DNA of 64,000 nt from Methylobacteriaceae bacterium (GCA_020638135.1 JACKJE010000004.1:1-64000); one strand, 5' to 3'; counted from the first letter of the stretch, positions 18,264-27,257 are shown. Notes: generated by a model not told the origin, from the letters alone. Numbers and translations are program-made.

Positions 18264-18566
18264 CTCTTTCATCCCAATAGCCTGATTTAGCTAAATTAAT
18301 TCAAGAAAGTTGTTTGTGGTCCACAAATCGGTCCACAGTCCGGCCGGCCGGCTTCATCAAGGTCTCGCATTTCCGAGCAGCACAATCGCGCTGCATGCTG
18401 CGTCTCTTCAAGGAACTACTGACCAAAGGACCTCCCCGGAGGGGGGTTTAAAATGCGCATAGGTGGGGTGCTTCAGATTGGCGCTCACATTTTTGGAGGT
18501 ATTTTCCAGACTGCCAAATTGCAAAAGTCTTTGTCATTTGATTGCAGCATCTAAAAGGGCACTCTG
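18264..18566. other. non-coding left end of the island
   Basis: No credible gene is seen in these 303 bases between attL and the Mrr-like gene. The stretch holds an AT-rich patch right after the tRNA (18,283-18,315), the paired GTCCACA motif described separately, and a CCTCCCCGGAGGGG hairpin-like stretch near 18,430 followed by TTTAAAA. The last could be a terminator for readthrough from the tRNA. Confidence 0.6.
18318..18340 (+). repeat. paired GTCCACA motif, left end (putative integrase arm site)
   Basis: Two GTCCACA heptamers with start points 12 bp apart (18,319 and 18,331). A matching 23-bp block (19 of 23 identical, same orientation and spacing) lies just upstream of the integrase start at the other end. 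They lie 56 bp inside attL. The role as integrase arm-type sites is inferred. Confidence 0.5.
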
Positions 18567-19607
18567 ATGAAACGGCTGTGGTTAGTGCGTTTGGGCAAGA
18601 ACGGTGAGCAAGAGCCGCACGCACTTGCGCAATCGGAACTCATCCTCGGATTTGACATCGGAGATTTATCGAAAGCCGAGGATCGTGAAGCGATCCTTGC
18701 GATCGCTAAGAAAAGCTGGCCAGACCTCAAACCAAAGACCCAACTGAATTTCGCCGCACAGCTTAATCAGTTCTGCAACCAGATGCAGATAGGCGACCTC
18801 GTTGTGGTCCCCCTGAAGACATCATCGCAAATGGCCGTGGGCGAAATCTCTGGACCGTACATCTCAACGAATGATGGATATGTCAGCCGAAAAGTGAAGT
18901 GGCTTCGTCCGGACTTGCCACGCGAGATGTTCAGGCAAGACCTCCTATACAGCTTTGGCGCATTCATGACGGTCTGCGAAATCAGCCGCAATGATGCGCT
19001 ACGGCGGGTTGAAGCGGTCATCAAGTCTGGCAAAGACCCCGGCTTCGAGAGCGGTGCAGACAAGCCGATAAAGCTGCAAGCCGGGACCGACGATGCAGCG
19101 GCCGACAGCAACGTCGATCTAGTGGAAATTGCACGGGATCAGATCGAGAGGAAGATAGCCAGCACGTTCACCGGGCACGACTTTACGCGCCTCGTCGCCG
19201 AAATTTTGAAAGCACAGGGCTATCTGGTGAATGTGTCTCCGCCTGGCGCTGACAACGGCATCGACATTGTCGCCGGACGTGGAGCTTTGGGGTTCGATGA
19301 ACCTCGCCTCGTCGTGCAGGTGAAATCTGGCACTGTCACAGTCGACCAACCGACGCTTCAGGCCTTAATCGGCGCGGTACAGGATACACACGCTAACCAT
19401 GGCCTTCTTGTCTCATGGGGCGGTTTCAAGCGCACAGTGGACGCGCGGAGAAACGAGCTTTTTTTCCGCATCCGACTATGGGGCAGGAAAGAGATCATCG
19501 CCGCGCTGTTTGAGGTGTATGAGCGCCTGCCGGAAGAGTTTCGTGCAGAGCTACCATTAAGACGCATCTGGACGCTTGTGCCCGACGAGGAGCAAGTGAG
19601 CGTATGA
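18567..19607 (+). CDS. Mrr-like restriction endonuclease with extra N-terminal domain
   Basis: 346 residues. The C-terminal part (about 195-310) is an Mrr-type PD-(D/E)xK nuclease. It has a helix FTGHDFTRLVAEILKAQGY, then NGID (Asp233) and LVVQVKSG, giving the QxK form (Gln251, Lys253) typical of Mrr. Mrr enzymes cut foreign or modified DNA. The N-terminal 150 residues carry a beta-rich stretch, QIGDLVVVPLKTSSQMAVGEISGPY...RKVKWL. This resembles EVE/PUA-like modified-base readers, which would make this a modification-dependent (type IV) enzyme. That reading is inference. The gene is convergent with the HEPN-like gene 26 bp away and stands first inside attL. Confidence 0.8.
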   Translation: MKRLWLVRLGKNGEQEPHALAQSELILGFDIGDLSKAEDREAILAIAKKSWPDLKPKTQLNFAAQLNQFCNQMQIGDLVVVPLKTSSQMAVGEISGPYISTNDGYVSRKVKWLRPDLPREMFRQDLLYSFGAFMTVCEISRNDALRRVEAVIKSGKDPGFESGADKPIKLQAGTDDAAADSNVDLVEIARDQIERKIASTFTGHDFTRLVAEILKAQGYLVNVSPPGADNGIDIVAGRGALGFDEPRLVVQVKSGTVTVDQPTLQALIGAVQDTHANHGLLVSWGGFKRTVDARRNELFFRIRLWGRKEIIAALFEVYERLPEEFRAELPLRRIWTLVPDEEQVSV

Positions 19608-19633
19608 TGCGGGTCGCACGCCAGCGCGCTCGG

Positions 19634-20620
19634 TTATCCCAACGCATTATCGTCCGCTGAAATTTCCGTCGTGATTGATGTTTGTGGGGCCGCGGAAGCT
19701 TTGCCCTCAAGACGAAGCGCCGCGTCGACCGCAAATGCGACACAGCGATCAATAACTCGTTGGTCGGTTGTTGGCTCCGATGTCCATTCCGTTAGGATGT
19801 TGCCGCCCGCCATCAAGTGGACGGCGGGGCCGTACGTCTGAAGATACCTGTAGCCGTCGTAGTCGAGATGATATGCGACCACCGTGACCGCCTCGCCCAG
19901 ACGCTCGCCCATGTTCGCCACTGCTTCGAGGAGGCGTGATCGCTCGCCAAACTTGCCGGGTTCCCGCCCCCAGAATTTGAGGTCAGACGCCACCTCCGTG
20001 GGGTCGAAAAGGCGTCGGTCCAACGATAGCGGTGGATCGCCATAGCGATGCAGTTGCAATGTGCGGTGGAAGGCCCGCATCGCGCACTCCAGTGCAACTT
20101 CCGATCTGCCGACATGCGCCGCAGCTTCTGCTGCCATTAGCTCTCGCCGGATCTCATCCGATCTCACGAGAGACGATAACGAAATGCTGTCGAATTCGAT
20201 GCCGAACAGTATTGGCGCTGCCTCGGTTAGGAACCTCGTGATGCTGCCACGAAATGCCTCCACATCGTGTCGAGAAGGCAACGTACCACGGTGCTTCACC
20301 TCTACGCGCGCGCCATTGAACCTGCGCATCTGCTCTTGATATGGCAGTCGAATATTTGCAGCAGCGAATGCTGGCCAATACTCCATGAGGTCGGGCGATC
20401 TCTTGAGTGTCACCGGGTGAAGTTCCGCGGCCACCTGCAAGAAGAGTTCTACGGCGTCGTGAAATGACAGAAGCGCGAGACCGGAGAGCTGGTCTCCCCG
20501 CCGTTCCTGATCCAGCCCAAGCGAGTAGAGATAGCGGACGATCGTCAGTCGACGCATCGCCTCCACCGGAGGAGGTATGTGAGATGAGCCCGCCCCGTCG
20601 TTCTGATCTGACATGATCAC
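19634..20620 (-). CDS. HEPN-like protein paired with the restriction-modification gene
   Basis: 328 residues of unknown family. Helical N-terminal residues 25-140 include LSFHDAVELFLQVAAELH and end FNGARVEVKHRG. Arg105 and His110 form the R-x4-H motif of HEPN domains, many of which are ribonucleases in abortive defence. The C-terminal half has no recognised domain. A GTG start overlaps the TGA of the restriction-modification gene (GTGA), and an in-frame ATG two codons later is also possible. This coupling suggests that the two proteins are made together. Nuclease activity is inference from one motif. Confidence 0.6.
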   Translation of the reverse strand: MIMSDQNDGAGSSHIPPPVEAMRRLTIVRYLYSLGLDQERRGDQLSGLALLSFHDAVELFLQVAAELHPVTLKRSPDLMEYWPAFAAANIRLPYQEQMRRFNGARVEVKHRGTLPSRHDVEAFRGSITRFLTEAAPILFGIEFDSISLSSLVRSDEIRRELMAAEAAAHVGRSEVALECAMRAFHRTLQLHRYGDPPLSLDRRLFDPTEVASDLKFWGREPGKFGERSRLLEAVANMGERLGEAVTVVAYHLDYDGYRYLQTYGPAVHLMAGGNILTEWTSEPTTDQRVIDRCVAFAVDAALRLEGKASAAPQTSITTEISADDNALG

Positions 20621-23600
20621 GCCGCGCGCCTGAGTTCAAAAGTCCGGCCGCCATCCGGTGACGTAACAAAGCCGGTGCGCGCCAGAGCCGTCAGAACCGC
20701 GCTCACCTTGGGCGCGATGCGGCGGCCCTGCTTGAAGGTCGTCGCGATCACCACCGCATCGACAGCGGCGGACGCGGCCGCCAGCACCGACATGACGGCG
20801 GCGGTCTGCGAAATGTCGTCGGTCGGGAACGCCGGCTTCGGCCCCTTGGTCTGCGCAACCGCAGTCGCCATCTCGCCACCGACGAGGTCGAGTTCGGCCT
20901 TCTCCTTCGGCGTACCGAGCAGCGGGATTTGGTAGTCCGGCCGCAGCCACTGGACGACGCCGCGCGCCTCCTCCTGCGCGCGCTCCTTGTTGAGCGCGAC
21001 GAGGCGGGCGAGGACATCCTCGTCGGCCAAATCGACCGGCCAGCCGTAGGCGTCGGCGACGGCGACGTCCAGCTTATCGTGCTCCTCCTTCAAGATCAGG
21101 ACGAGGCCGTCGTCGAAGATTTTTCGCGACGCCGGTTCGAGCGCATCGGGCGCGACGCCGGCGCGCAGCTCCTCCAAAACGTTGTAGAGGCCGGTCAGCG
21201 TGAGATGAGGGTGCTCGGCCAGCACCCGCTTGCGGTGCGCGTCAATGGCCTCAGCCACGACACGGATGCGCTGCTTCTGGAGATCGTCGGCGACGGGAAA
21301 GGGGAAGGGGTCGAAGCAACGCGACTTTATGAAACGAGGTCGGTCCTCCAACGTCGAGGCAGTGCCGTTGAACCACGCTGAGAAGCTGCGAGACTGCATC
21401 ACCCCAAGAACAAAAGCGTCATCCACGGCGGCAACCATGAGCGCGTCGTCCGGTAAGATGTCGGCCGGCAGAAACTCGAACGTTCGATGCTTCTGAGTGA
21501 CAGGTGTCGCGACATATCGTTGCACGTCCTTGAGAGCTGGACGCAATTCGCTGCGCGGTTCCCCGAATACCCACCAGTTGGTCCGGTACGTGGCACGGTT
21601 GTTTGCGTCCCGCTCAGGCTTCACCTTTGTGAGGACGTGTTGGTAGACCTCCGGGAAGCGATTGCGGACTTGGTCGATGTTGAGCCCGAACAGGTCGATC
21701 ACCATGGAATTGCGAGGGTGCGTGGTGAGGTCGCGCCCGTTTCTGTATGGACGAATGTGACGCTCTAGGCCATTTCGCTTTCCCAGCCCTAGATGATCGG
21801 CTTCCTGACGGGTTACGATAAAGCCCGCTCCATGCAATTTCACGCCCGGTGAACAGATACCGTCGTTGGCCCGAAGGGCGGATACCGAAGTCGCATCGAC
21901 ACCGATAGACAAGCCAGAATTGATGATGCCGACCTTCTCAGAGAGGTCTATGATCGGCGTGTCCGTGTCCAGTCCTGTCTCGTTGGTGACCTCGCGCAAG
22001 GCGCCGTCCCTCACGCCTGCTTCCACGACCGTCATTGCAATCCGAACAGCGGCGGCGTCGGTGGTTGCTTTGGACCAAGGGTGATCTGGTATCGCCATCA
22101 CCAACGAGACCGGTTTCGACGCCTTGAGATGACGTTGAAGAACGCGGCTCTGGAAACTCTGCGTGATCGAGTTGGTGGTCACGAGCCCAAACCGCCTCAA
22201 CGCGGTTGCCTTCCGGGTCAGCAATTCCGCCGCGCGATCCCACCAGTACATCACGAAGTCGGCGCTCTCGTTCATGTTAGGATGAGCCGCCCACAACGCC
22301 TCCGTGTAGTCGTCGCCTAGTCGCGCTCGAAGAAACTTGCTGCCGATGAACGGCGGGTTGCCGACGATGTACTCGGCCGCTGGCCACTCCGGCCGACGTG
22401 GCGGCTGACCCGGCGCAAGCACGGCATCCTTGACGACGATGTTCTTGAACGCGCGCAGGATGGGTTCGGACGGCATGCCGCCTCTTGTGCGGACGTGCCA
22501 CTGCAAGTGACCTATCCACAGCACCAGCTCCGCGATGGCCGCCGCGCGCGGGTTCAATTCCATGCCGAGGAATTGGTGCGGATCGACGCTGTGGCCTTCG
22601 AGGCCGACGAGCGCCTCCTGTCCGCCGAGATTGACCAGCGCCTCTAGCACCTCGCCTTCGAGACGCTTCAGCAGCTCCAGCGACACGTACAGGAAATTGC
22701 CGGTGCCGCAGGCAGGGTCGAGCACGCGGGTTGCGCACAGGGCGTCGTGGAAGGCGCGCACGGTGGCCAGCGCATCGTCATTGCGGCCTTCCGACTTCTG
22801 ACGTTCGGCGGTCGAGAGCACCTTGCCCCAGTCGTCGCGCAACGGCTCGATGACGGTGGCGATGACGAGGCGCTCGACATAGGCGCGCGGCGTGTAGTGA
22901 GCGCCGAGGCGGCGGCGTTCGTCTGGGTCTAGCGCCTGCTCCAGCAGCGTGCCGAAGATCGAGGGGTCTACGTCTCGCCAGTCATGGCCGGCCGCCTGCT
23001 TCAACTCGCCGATCTCCTCGCGCGCGAGCGGCAGCACAGTGCGGCGGAGGAAGAACTCGCCGTTGAAACGTGGCACCTTCTCGCGGATGGCGTGCGCGTA
23101 GCCCCCGGTGTTCATCGCCTCCCAGAGCTGGCCGACATCGTGCTGGAACGTGTCGGGCTCGCGCTCGCACCGCTCCAGCACCTCCTTGAACGAGTTCTCC
23201 GGCAGCAGGCCCACATCCTCGGCAAACATCGTGAACAGGCAGCGCATCAGGAACATGGCGACCTCGTCGGCGGGGTGCGCGTCCTTCTCCAGCGCCTTCG
23301 AGACCTTGGCCAGCCGCTCGGCGATGGCGCGTGTGACCCGCGCCGATCTGCGCGCGGGGTCCAGCGAGGCGGGGTCCTTCCAGATCGCCTTGAGCTGGTC
23401 CTGCACCTCGGGCTTACGCAGGTCTTCGAGGTAGATGCGGAACGACTGGCGGTCTGGGAATTGGTCGAACGCTTTCCCGTCGCGCCGGAAGTTTGCGTAG
23501 ACCTCCAGACAGTGGCCGACATCGCAGACGATGACGAATGGCGGCGGCTCGTGACCTCGCGGCAACAGGCGCACGTAGTCCTCGGCCTGGCGGCGCGCGT

Positions 23601-23991
23601 TGAGCATCAACACGTCCCATGCCCGATCTGCGCCACGGCGCCCTCGGGGCACGGCCTCGGTCAAGATGAGGTCCGTCTGGCCCTGCACCTGCTTGTCGCC
23701 GCCCGGCACCTGCCGCGACTGCTTGGCCTCCAGTACGAAGGCGTCGCGCTTGTAGAGGTCGATGCGACGGTTCGAGATCGTGCCGTCACGGCCCGCTTCT
23801 CTCACCACGCGCTCGAACACGTAGTCATTGTCAGCGTGCTCGGCGGACGCCGGATCGGGATGCGGGAGGCCGAGCGCGTCGCACAGCTCGGTCAGGAACA
23901 GGGCGTAGTTCGCCCGCTCCTGTCCGCCATGCCGCCCCTGCCATCGTGTGATGAACGCCTCGACGGACAAATCAGGCCTCTTGGTCGACAC
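20617..23991 (-). CDS. single-chain type IIG/IIL (MmeI-like) restriction-modification enzyme
   Basis: 1,124 residues. The N-terminal nuclease has Asp78 in RRIDLY and Glu88-x-Lys90 in VLEAK, a D-E-x-K site. A helical linker follows. The adenine methyltransferase shows motif I DPACGTGNF at 425-433 and motif IV NPPF at 545-548, and a target-recognition region follows. This is the MmeI-like layout, in which one polypeptide methylates adenine on one strand and cuts nearby. Length exceeds MmeI by about 200 residues because of a C-terminal extension with GVVQWLRPDYQIPLLGTP and a final winged-helix-like stretch. There is no separate specificity subunit. The downstream HEPN-like gene overlaps it. Confidence 0.82.
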   Translation of the reverse strand: MSTKRPDLSVEAFITRWQGRHGGQERANYALFLTELCDALGLPHPDPASAEHADNDYVFERVVREAGRDGTISNRRIDLYKRDAFVLEAKQSRQVPGGDKQVQGQTDLILTEAVPRGRRGADRAWDVLMLNARRQAEDYVRLLPRGHEPPPFVIVCDVGHCLEVYANFRRDGKAFDQFPDRQSFRIYLEDLRKPEVQDQLKAIWKDPASLDPARRSARVTRAIAERLAKVSKALEKDAHPADEVAMFLMRCLFTMFAEDVGLLPENSFKEVLERCEREPDTFQHDVGQLWEAMNTGGYAHAIREKVPRFNGEFFLRRTVLPLAREEIGELKQAAGHDWRDVDPSIFGTLLEQALDPDERRRLGAHYTPRAYVERLVIATVIEPLRDDWGKVLSTAERQKSEGRNDDALATVRAFHDALCATRVLDPACGTGNFLYVSLELLKRLEGEVLEALVNLGGQEALVGLEGHSVDPHQFLGMELNPRAAAIAELVLWIGHLQWHVRTRGGMPSEPILRAFKNIVVKDAVLAPGQPPRRPEWPAAEYIVGNPPFIGSKFLRARLGDDYTEALWAAHPNMNESADFVMYWWDRAAELLTRKATALRRFGLVTTNSITQSFQSRVLQRHLKASKPVSLVMAIPDHPWSKATTDAAAVRIAMTVVEAGVRDGALREVTNETGLDTDTPIIDLSEKVGIINSGLSIGVDATSVSALRANDGICSPGVKLHGAGFIVTRQEADHLGLGKRNGLERHIRPYRNGRDLTTHPRNSMVIDLFGLNIDQVRNRFPEVYQHVLTKVKPERDANNRATYRTNWWVFGEPRSELRPALKDVQRYVATPVTQKHRTFEFLPADILPDDALMVAAVDDAFVLGVMQSRSFSAWFNGTASTLEDRPRFIKSRCFDPFPFPVADDLQKQRIRVVAEAIDAHRKRVLAEHPHLTLTGLYNVLEELRAGVAPDALEPASRKIFDDGLVLILKEEHDKLDVAVADAYGWPVDLADEDVLARLVALNKERAQEEARGVVQWLRPDYQIPLLGTPKEKAELDLVGGEMATAVAQTKGPKPAFPTDDISQTAAVMSVLAAASAAVDAVVIATTFKQGRRIAPKVSAVLTALARTGFVTSPDGGRTFELRRAA

Positions 23992-24049
23992 CTCTATACA
24001 TTAGCGGCCACTTACCAACTAACGAGGCCAGCACAACGTCGCTGCTGAA

Positions 24050-24736
24050 CTAAATGAGAGGTAGTTTCCAGCGGCCATTAGGGCCTCTGGCTCGTGTCGC
24101 GAGCTTATGCTTCTTCAGCATCGTATTGAGGGTCGCCACTCGGATCGCGGACCCACGCGCGGCCGAGATAATTTGCTGGTCGGATATAGTCCCTTTGTCA
24201 CGCATCATCTGCAGGATTTTCAAGCCAATCTCGCAGTATTTAGCGTGCGACGTGGACACACCCTGTGCCTCCGTCATGAACGCCTTGAAGCGCGCAACAA
24301 TTGGCACTCTGTCGAGCTGCTCTTCGATTTTCCGCTCAAGAGCGCCAAGTTCCTTGTATCTTATTTGGTTCAAGTGAGCGATATCAGATAGCAACCACTC
24401 AGGCTTTTTGCCGCCACGAGATTTCCTCTCGTCAAATGTAATCAAAATATTATCGACATCCTTTGTTGCCAACGCATAACCAAGCTCAAGTATCACGTTG
24501 GGCCGAAAGCCAGAAACATCAAATATAGCTAAAGAACAATCGCTTATCGCCGTCGTTATTTCTTTCCATAAATCTTTGGCGCCCTTAGCTTTCTCTCGAT
24601 CGATCAGAACTACATGAATTGGCCAATTTTTCTCGATGCGCAGCTTTGTGCCGTCAAAATGCTTTTTTACTTTTTTGTTCGAATAATTGCACCCGAGAAA
24701 TATTTTGTTGAGCTCAATTTCTCCAGCCATCGCCAT
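24050..24736 (-). CDS. TIR/deoxyribosyltransferase-fold protein with C-terminal winged helix
   Basis: 228 residues. The N-terminal half begins with strand KIFLGCNYS and includes SLAIFDVSGFRPNVILELGYALA. The acidic residue in NVxLELG lies where TIR-like and nucleoside 2-deoxyribosyltransferase-like folds keep their catalytic Glu. Such proteins cleave NAD or other nucleotides, or bind nucleotide signals, in antiphage systems. The last 70 residues (ILQMMRDKGTISDQQI to GPNGRWKLPLI) look like a small winged helix. The gene is clearly richer in A and T than its neighbours, indicating a separate origin. It stands alone with about 50 bp gaps on both sides. Function is inferred from fold and context only. 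Confidence 0.55.
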   Translation of the reverse strand: MAMAGEIELNKIFLGCNYSNKKVKKHFDGTKLRIEKNWPIHVVLIDREKAKGAKDLWKEITTAISDCSLAIFDVSGFRPNVILELGYALATKDVDNILITFDERKSRGGKKPEWLLSDIAHLNQIRYKELGALERKIEEQLDRVPIVARFKAFMTEAQGVSTSHAKYCEIGLKILQMMRDKGTISDQQIISAARGSAIRVATLNTMLKKHKLATRARGPNGRWKLPLI

Positions 24737-24785
24737 CCCCTAGAGCAACTCGGGGTACTCTAACGCGTCCACTCGCGATTGAAAA

Positions 24786-25076
24786 TCAGACCTGCTGACG
24801 CACGCGGCCGGGCGTCCAGTATCGGTAATAGTGCTGTCCACTCCAGACGCGCTTCCGCTTCCACCCCAATTCGCATAGGACGGCGGAAATGTGCCGACCC
24901 TGCGTCCCGAGGGCCGCCTCTATCTCTGACATCGAGAATGGACGATCGCGCGACACGGGCGGAAGCGAGTTATGCCAACGGATGAAGCGATCACGCAGGC
25001 CGAGCGATGGGGCGGCCGTGGCAGAACTTGTCCGCTGCTTCAATGCCTCAATATATGCGCTCGTTGCCACGATCAC
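24786..25076 (-). CDS. small DNA-binding-like protein of the island
   Basis: 96 residues, not recognised by name. RDRFIRWHNSLPPVSRDRPFSMSEIEAALG followed by GRHISAVLCELGWKRKRVW has the look of a helix-turn-helix followed by a basic wing. Similar small proteins accompany replication genes of integrative elements. It lies upstream of the TIR-like gene and downstream of the GGACCGAAA repeats and primase-helicase gene on the same strand. Autoregulation or replication control is possible but not shown. Confidence 0.5.
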   Translation of the reverse strand: MIVATSAYIEALKQRTSSATAAPSLGLRDRFIRWHNSLPPVSRDRPFSMSEIEAALGTQGRHISAVLCELGWKRKRVWSGQHYYRYWTPGRVRQQV

Positions 25077-25155
25077 TCTCCTGAATTTTTTCGCTGTATC
25101 GGCGTCGCGGTCGCCACCCGGCTCGGTGGTGGTTAGGCGATTGAGGAGGGTGGCC

Positions 25156-25240
25156 GGACCGAAAAGACCGTTTCGGTCCCTTTTTGGTACGGACCACGGA
25201 CCGAAAAACCGCCGCCCCCTATAGGGGGCGGTTTTCGGTC
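25156..25240. repeat. GGACCGAAA repeat cluster and hairpin beside the primase-helicase
   Basis: Two direct copies of GGACCGAAAA (25,156 and 25,198) and two inverted copies (TTTCGGTCC at 25,171 and TTTTCGGTC at 25,232). The last pair forms a long hairpin with GCCCCC-TATA-GGGGGC at its tip, 15 bp after the end of the primase-helicase gene. It could be a terminator, an iteron-like replication origin, or both. The copy number and spacing favour more than a terminator. Confidence 0.5.
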
Positions 25241-25254
25241 ACACCTCGGTTGGT

Positions 25255-27210
25255 CTAGCTTATCTTCAAATCTCCCCCCTCAATCGAGAGATGGCCGGCG
25301 CGGATGAGCGCATCCACGATCTCCTTTGCGCGGGCACCCCTACGTCTCGGCTCGATCGTCAGGGTCGCAGCCACCTCAGTCTTCGCGTCCTCGTAGGAGA
25401 TGCTGGTCGCGCCCGCGCCCATCACTTGCTGGAGCCGCGCCATCGCGGCTGTCTGGTTCTTGCCAGAGATTGGTTTCCGGGCCGGCTTCGTGAGGGTCAG
25501 CATGGGGCGCACGGCGCAACTGGTGATGTTATCGCCGTCGTCATCAGCGCCCACCACGTAGGGAACCAGCTCGAAGCCGCGCGACGCGACGATGTCGTCG
25601 TCCTTGGCCTTGGTCACGTTCCACTCGCGATCGCCATTTGTTGCCGTCACCTTGATGACGGCGTCCATCGCAGCGAACAGGGAGGAGTGCCCTCGCATGC
25701 CGCGCGTCTGATCCTTGCCGGCGTGGTGGACAAGCAGGACGAGGCCCCGCACCCGCTCGCCTAGCCGCTTGGCGTTCGCGATGATGCGGCTCATGTCCGC
25801 CGACGCGTTCTCATCAGCGCCGGGAGCCGATTGGTTGAGCGTATCGATCACGACAAGGCAACCTGACCCTGCGGTCGAGAGGATTTCTCCGGCGAGAGCA
25901 TCAACGTCGCGCAGATCGTTCAGGGAGAAATCCTGCAACACGAACCTCACTTCGTCGCGCAAGGTGACCCCGTTTTGCTTCTCCCACGCCATCGTCCGTT
26001 TAGCGATGCCGCCACGGCCCTCCAGAGCTATATATGAAACCGGTCTCTTCTCGACCTTCATCCCGAACCAGTCAGACTGGCCGGTGGCAATTGCGAAAGA
26101 CAGGTCCATGGCCAAGAACGATTTGCCCGATCCCGCCTCGCCATAGATTGCGGCAACGCCCTGAGCCGGCAGCAGCCCTTTCACGAGAGATGGGGTGTTA
26201 GGCAGCGCCTTGACCTCGGTTGCCGTCAGCAGCCGCGGGCGCACCATGAAGGCGCTGTTGTCTACCGGCAGAAGCTCCGGCGCACGCGCCGGCGGCGTCC
26301 AACCACCTTCCTTGGCGTGATGGAAGAGTGTGCCCAGCGTGACGCCGCGTTCCGGTTTGAAGCTACTCACCACATTGTCGAAGGCCGCTTTCTCGAATTT
26401 GTGCCTTGCGCCCGGGAGAAGCTCGACTGACTTGCTCCACTCACACGCAATCTCTTCGGCACAGCTCCAACAAGTCGACAATATCGCCCACACGATGACG
26501 CACCATTTCGGATACTCGATGTCGGCGGAGATGTACGAGAGGGCCTCCTTCAAGCGCCGGATTTCGGCCTCGGTTTCGGGCGGTGGCAAGGGCGCGGTAT
26601 TCGAGCCGAGCTCGGTCGGAGGTCCGACACCTTGCTCCTTCGCAAACCAGCGCATGTGCAACTCGTTGATGCCGGCGGTCGCATCCTTGATCTCGCCTCT
26701 CCCTTTTTGCCCGCTCACCGTCAGAAACTGGCCTTTGAAGTACATCTCTCGGCCGTGACCGCTGTTGCCGCCTCTCAACACATCCTTGGACAAAGCGAAC
26801 ATGCGAACGCCCTTCCCGCTAGGGGAGACCTCCATGTAGGGTTTGCCGAGGCGCAGCCAGTCTTCGTGCACCTCGTTCATGGCGCTAATGCAATCGTCAT
26901 AGTCGAGCGCAACCAAGTGAAACGCCTCTCCGTCCACCGTAATCGTGTGGTCGGCACTCATGACAAGACCGATGCCGTCGCCAACACCGCGATCAAGAGC
27001 CGCGATCGCATCCTCCCAGCTCAGCCAGTTCTTGGGGTCATGCGGATTGATGTTCTTTCCGGTAACGCGATGCGTCGGGACCTTGTCGAACTTGCCGTTC
27101 TCCTTCAAAGGACCGGCGCTCCAGTTGATCCACCGCGGAATGCCCTTGAGAAACGGCGGGATCTTATCGCGCTCGATAGGCGCTATTTTCGGCGCGAGCT
27201 TGTTGGCCAT
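25255..27210 (-). CDS. primase-helicase (PrimPol-like plus RepA-type ATPase)
   Basis: 651 residues. The N-terminal 190 form a bifunctional primase/polymerase-like domain (LVALDYDD near 100, SPSGKGVRMF near 130). A PriCT-like helical segment EALSYISADIEYPKWCVIVWAIL lies near 225-245. From about 335 there is a RecA-fold hexameric helicase domain of RepA type with Walker A GEAGSGKS (357-364) and Walker B LVVID (452-456), followed by LLVHHAGKDQTRGMRGHSS. Such proteins start replication of plasmids, satellites and integrative elements. It suggests that this island can replicate after excision. The C-terminus has a winged-helix-like stretch. Confidence 0.8.
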   Translation of the reverse strand: MANKLAPKIAPIERDKIPPFLKGIPRWINWSAGPLKENGKFDKVPTHRVTGKNINPHDPKNWLSWEDAIAALDRGVGDGIGLVMSADHTITVDGEAFHLVALDYDDCISAMNEVHEDWLRLGKPYMEVSPSGKGVRMFALSKDVLRGGNSGHGREMYFKGQFLTVSGQKGRGEIKDATAGINELHMRWFAKEQGVGPPTELGSNTAPLPPPETEAEIRRLKEALSYISADIEYPKWCVIVWAILSTCWSCAEEIACEWSKSVELLPGARHKFEKAAFDNVVSSFKPERGVTLGTLFHHAKEGGWTPPARAPELLPVDNSAFMVRPRLLTATEVKALPNTPSLVKGLLPAQGVAAIYGEAGSGKSFLAMDLSFAIATGQSDWFGMKVEKRPVSYIALEGRGGIAKRTMAWEKQNGVTLRDEVRFVLQDFSLNDLRDVDALAGEILSTAGSGCLVVIDTLNQSAPGADENASADMSRIIANAKRLGERVRGLVLLVHHAGKDQTRGMRGHSSLFAAMDAVIKVTATNGDREWNVTKAKDDDIVASRGFELVPYVVGADDDGDNITSCAVRPMLTLTKPARKPISGKNQTAAMARLQQVMGAGATSISYEDAKTEVAATLTIEPRRRGARAKEIVDALIRAGHLSIEGGDLKIS

Positions 27211-27257
27211 TTTCGAAGCCTATTGAGTTCTGGAGGTAATGACGGGTCGAGCTGCGC

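Noticed and set aside
25198..25240. Simple rho-independent terminator only
   Set aside because: The stem contains repeat units that also occur upstream in direct and inverted copies, so it was listed as a repeat cluster instead.
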